This document shows positions 7,146 through 8,345 of a DNA stretch of 8,345 bases, in pieces. The position numbers were made by a program, and so were the translations under genes. The stretch is from an uncultured Bacteroidales bacterium (GTDB taxonomy: Bacteria; Bacteroidota; Bacteroidia; Bacteroidales; F082): contig CAMKAR010000084.1 in assembly GCA_946410535.1 (NCBI GenBank), positions 1 to 8,345 of the forward strand. Direction: 5' to 3'. A model generated the notes under the pieces. The model saw nothing but the letters and a program-made list of their open reading frames with translations. It made no database searches and had not been told where the DNA came from. Position 1 is the first letter of the stretch. Each line of letters starts with the position of its first letter.

Positions 7146-8345
7146 TTATTGTGTTAAAACGAACTTTTTTGTGATTGTTTTGCCTTTATGGTCGAAAACC
7201 ATGAGGTATATCCCATCGGGAAGGTCGCTCATGTTGTAGGGATGCCGGCTGTTTTGTGTGGCCATAATGCCGAATTCGTCGACGAGTTGGCCAGTCATGT
7301 CGTATATTTTGACATTGGCTTCGCCTTCCACTTGGTGGGTGACGATTTCCATTTCTCCGTCGTTGGGATTGGGTGTGATGTCGAAGTCGAAGGTCCATGC
7401 GGTCCCTGAGCCTGTTGATGGGCCGTTTTCATCGACATCATAGAACGAGCAAACGAACCAATAGCGGGCGTCTACGCCTTCGGGTTTGCATTTGTTGAAC
7501 ACGCGGGCGCGAAGCCAGACGGTGTCTTCAACGCGGGCCAATACGTAGAACTTGCATTTTTCGCCTTTGGGCGTGGTGTTGGCGCTGGGTTCAAGCACCC
7601 ATTGTGGGGCGGGGTCTTCAAATTCCCATTGGATGGAGTCCCAATGGCATAGCGGGTTGAGGTCGCTTAGGGTATATTCGTAGTCGACGATGTGGAACTC
7701 GGTGGCGGTAATCACCCAGTGGGGCGCGGTGTTGGCGGGGTCGGTGGGGTAGATTTCAGTGGGGTGGGGGGTGTATTCCAAGTCGAGGTCGAGGTGGACG
7801 AGGCTGTAGCAGCCGTCTTCGTTGGGAATGGTGTCTGTGTAGATGTCTGGCAGGTAATAGGCTTTGCCGTGCCAAACGATGGAGTCGCAAAGGCCGGAGC
7901 TGTATTCGGTTTCTTCGTCGCTGATGCCGCTCAGGTCGACATAGAAGGTGTAGGAGTTGCCCTGTGCACCGCCTCCGCAAGGCAACTCTGCCGTGTTCAC
8001 CGTCAGCGACGCCTCAAAGATGTCGTGGCTGTGGTAGGTGTGGGTGGCGGGGTTGTCGGTGCTGGTGGTGCCGTCGCCAAAGTCCCAAACGAGGTTGTAG
8101 TCGCCCAAGTTGATTTCGGCCACGAATTCGTAGGTGTCCAATCCACATTCGCCCACGGTGTCGTAAGGGATGACCACTTCTTCGTTGACGAAGATGGAGG
8201 TGGTGAGGTCGGCGGCGTTGGAACCCACCATGTAGGCATAGCCCCTGTTGCTGCCGAAGCCGTAGACGTGGGCGTTGAATCCGTTGACGCAGGTGAGGCG
8301 GTGCGAGTCGTAGGAGATGCTTTTGCGGGTGTAGCTGTAGTCGGG
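7146..8345 (-). CDS. PKD-domain surface protein with T9SS type A sorting domain, N-terminus outside the window
   Basis: The frame stays open from the TAA at 7146-7148 to the window edge, giving 399 residues; the Met at 8231 is internal, because 38 further codons without a stop precede it. Numbering from the edge, residues 1-60 (with FNAHVYGFGSNRGYAYMVGSN) look like the end of a beta-rich domain seen ahead of PKD modules in Bacteroidota surface proteins, perhaps IgGFc-binding-like. Residues about 70-118 form a PKD domain (WDFGDGTTS at 87-95, then HTY). Residues 150-190 (GLCDSIVWHGKAYYLPD...) match the 'CDS..W.G..Y..sg.Y' modules common in T9SS cargo. A beta-rich segment follows, then a linker at 306-318, then the sorting domain (319-399: ITPNPNDGEM, KIYDMTGQLV, LPDGIYLM, ending KKFVLTQ). 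The protein should be exported by T9SS and anchored or released. Ligand or enzymatic role unknown; no catalytic domain is visible. Confidence 0.87.
   Translation of the reverse strand, partial: PDYSYTRKSISYDSHRLTCVNGFNAHVYGFGSNRGYAYMVGSNAADLTTSIFVNEEVVIPYDTVGECGLDTYEFVAEINLGDYNLVWDFGDGTTSTDNPATHTYHSHDIFEASLTVNTAELPCGGGAQGNSYTFYVDLSGISDEETEYSSGLCDSIVWHGKAYYLPDIYTDTIPNEDGCYSLVHLDLDLEYTPHPTEIYPTDPANTAPHWVITATEFHIVDYEYTLSDLNPLCHWDSIQWEFEDPAPQWVLEPSANTTPKGEKCKFYVLARVEDTVWLRARVFNKCKPEGVDARYWFVCSFYDVDENGPSTGSGTAWTFDFDITPNPNDGEMEIVTHQVEGEANVKIYDMTGQLVDEFGIMATQNSRHPYNMSDLPDGIYLMVFDHKGKTITKKFVLTQ
7401..7424. repeat. Degenerate copy of a dispersed VPEPVEG/PSTGSGT-type short repeat inside a coding region
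   Basis: The plus strand reads GGTCCCTGAGCC followed by TGTTGATGGGCC, which differs at two of 24 positions from a short palindrome-like repeat I recall from many bacterial genomes (GGTCCCTGAGCC-TGTCGAAGGGCC). Its ends form an imperfect inverted repeat (GGTCCC/GGGCC). In the host frame it encodes GPSTGSGT (visible residues 308-315) in the linker before the sorting domain; in another plus-strand frame it reads VPEPVDG. It uses TCA for both of its serines, a codon otherwise scarce in these genes. The identification as a dispersed element is from memory; only one copy is in this window. Confidence 0.55.

Noticed and set aside
1..8345. CRISPR array, tRNA, rRNA, insertion sequence or phage genes
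   Set aside because: No regularly spaced direct repeats, no tRNA- or rRNA-like segments, no transposase or integrase motifs and no terminal inverted repeats with target duplications were seen on either strand.

Overview
The window comes from a member of the Bacteroidota, most likely an uncultured Bacteroidales. The evidence is two proteins ending in type IX secretion system (T9SS) type A sorting domains, a lipoprotein with a Bacteroidota-style surface-export signal, promoter boxes of the TAnnTTTG type, and no strong Shine-Dalgarno sequences. Coding GC is fairly high, roughly 50-65 % where counted by hand. No rRNA, tRNA, CRISPR array or transposase was seen.

Layout from left to right. Bases 1-101 (+) encode the last 32 residues of a protein that looks like a GntR/YtrA-family regulator, followed by a hairpin terminator. 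Bases 279-5144 (-), convergent with it, encode a 1621-residue gingipain-family (peptidase C25) cysteine protease with a signal peptide, an intact His-Cys dyad, a long stalk of Ig/PKD-like modules and a T9SS sorting domain. A compact junction at 5145-5274 carries a strong intrinsic terminator for the genes to its right and a promoter box for the protease. Bases 5275-6153 (-) encode an outer-membrane beta-barrel protein and 6178-7020 (-) a surface lipoprotein; they are 24 bp apart with a promoter upstream, so probably a two-gene operon. Bases 7146-8345 (-) encode the C-terminal 399 residues of a PKD-domain T9SS cargo protein whose start lies beyond the window.

All four minus-strand products are predicted to be exported: two through T9SS to the cell surface or medium, one as an outer-membrane barrel and one as a lipoprotein. 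The locus therefore looks like a cell-envelope/secreted-protein region. The protease and the barrel/lipoprotein pair seem to be separate transcription units, so joint function is only inferred. The least ordinary details are a degenerate copy of a dispersed VPEPVEG/PSTGSGT-type repeat inside the coding frame of the PKD protein, the modular stalk of the protease with internal duplications and a lower-GC module, and the unnamed lipoprotein/barrel pair. I saw no clear evidence for a wholly new system.
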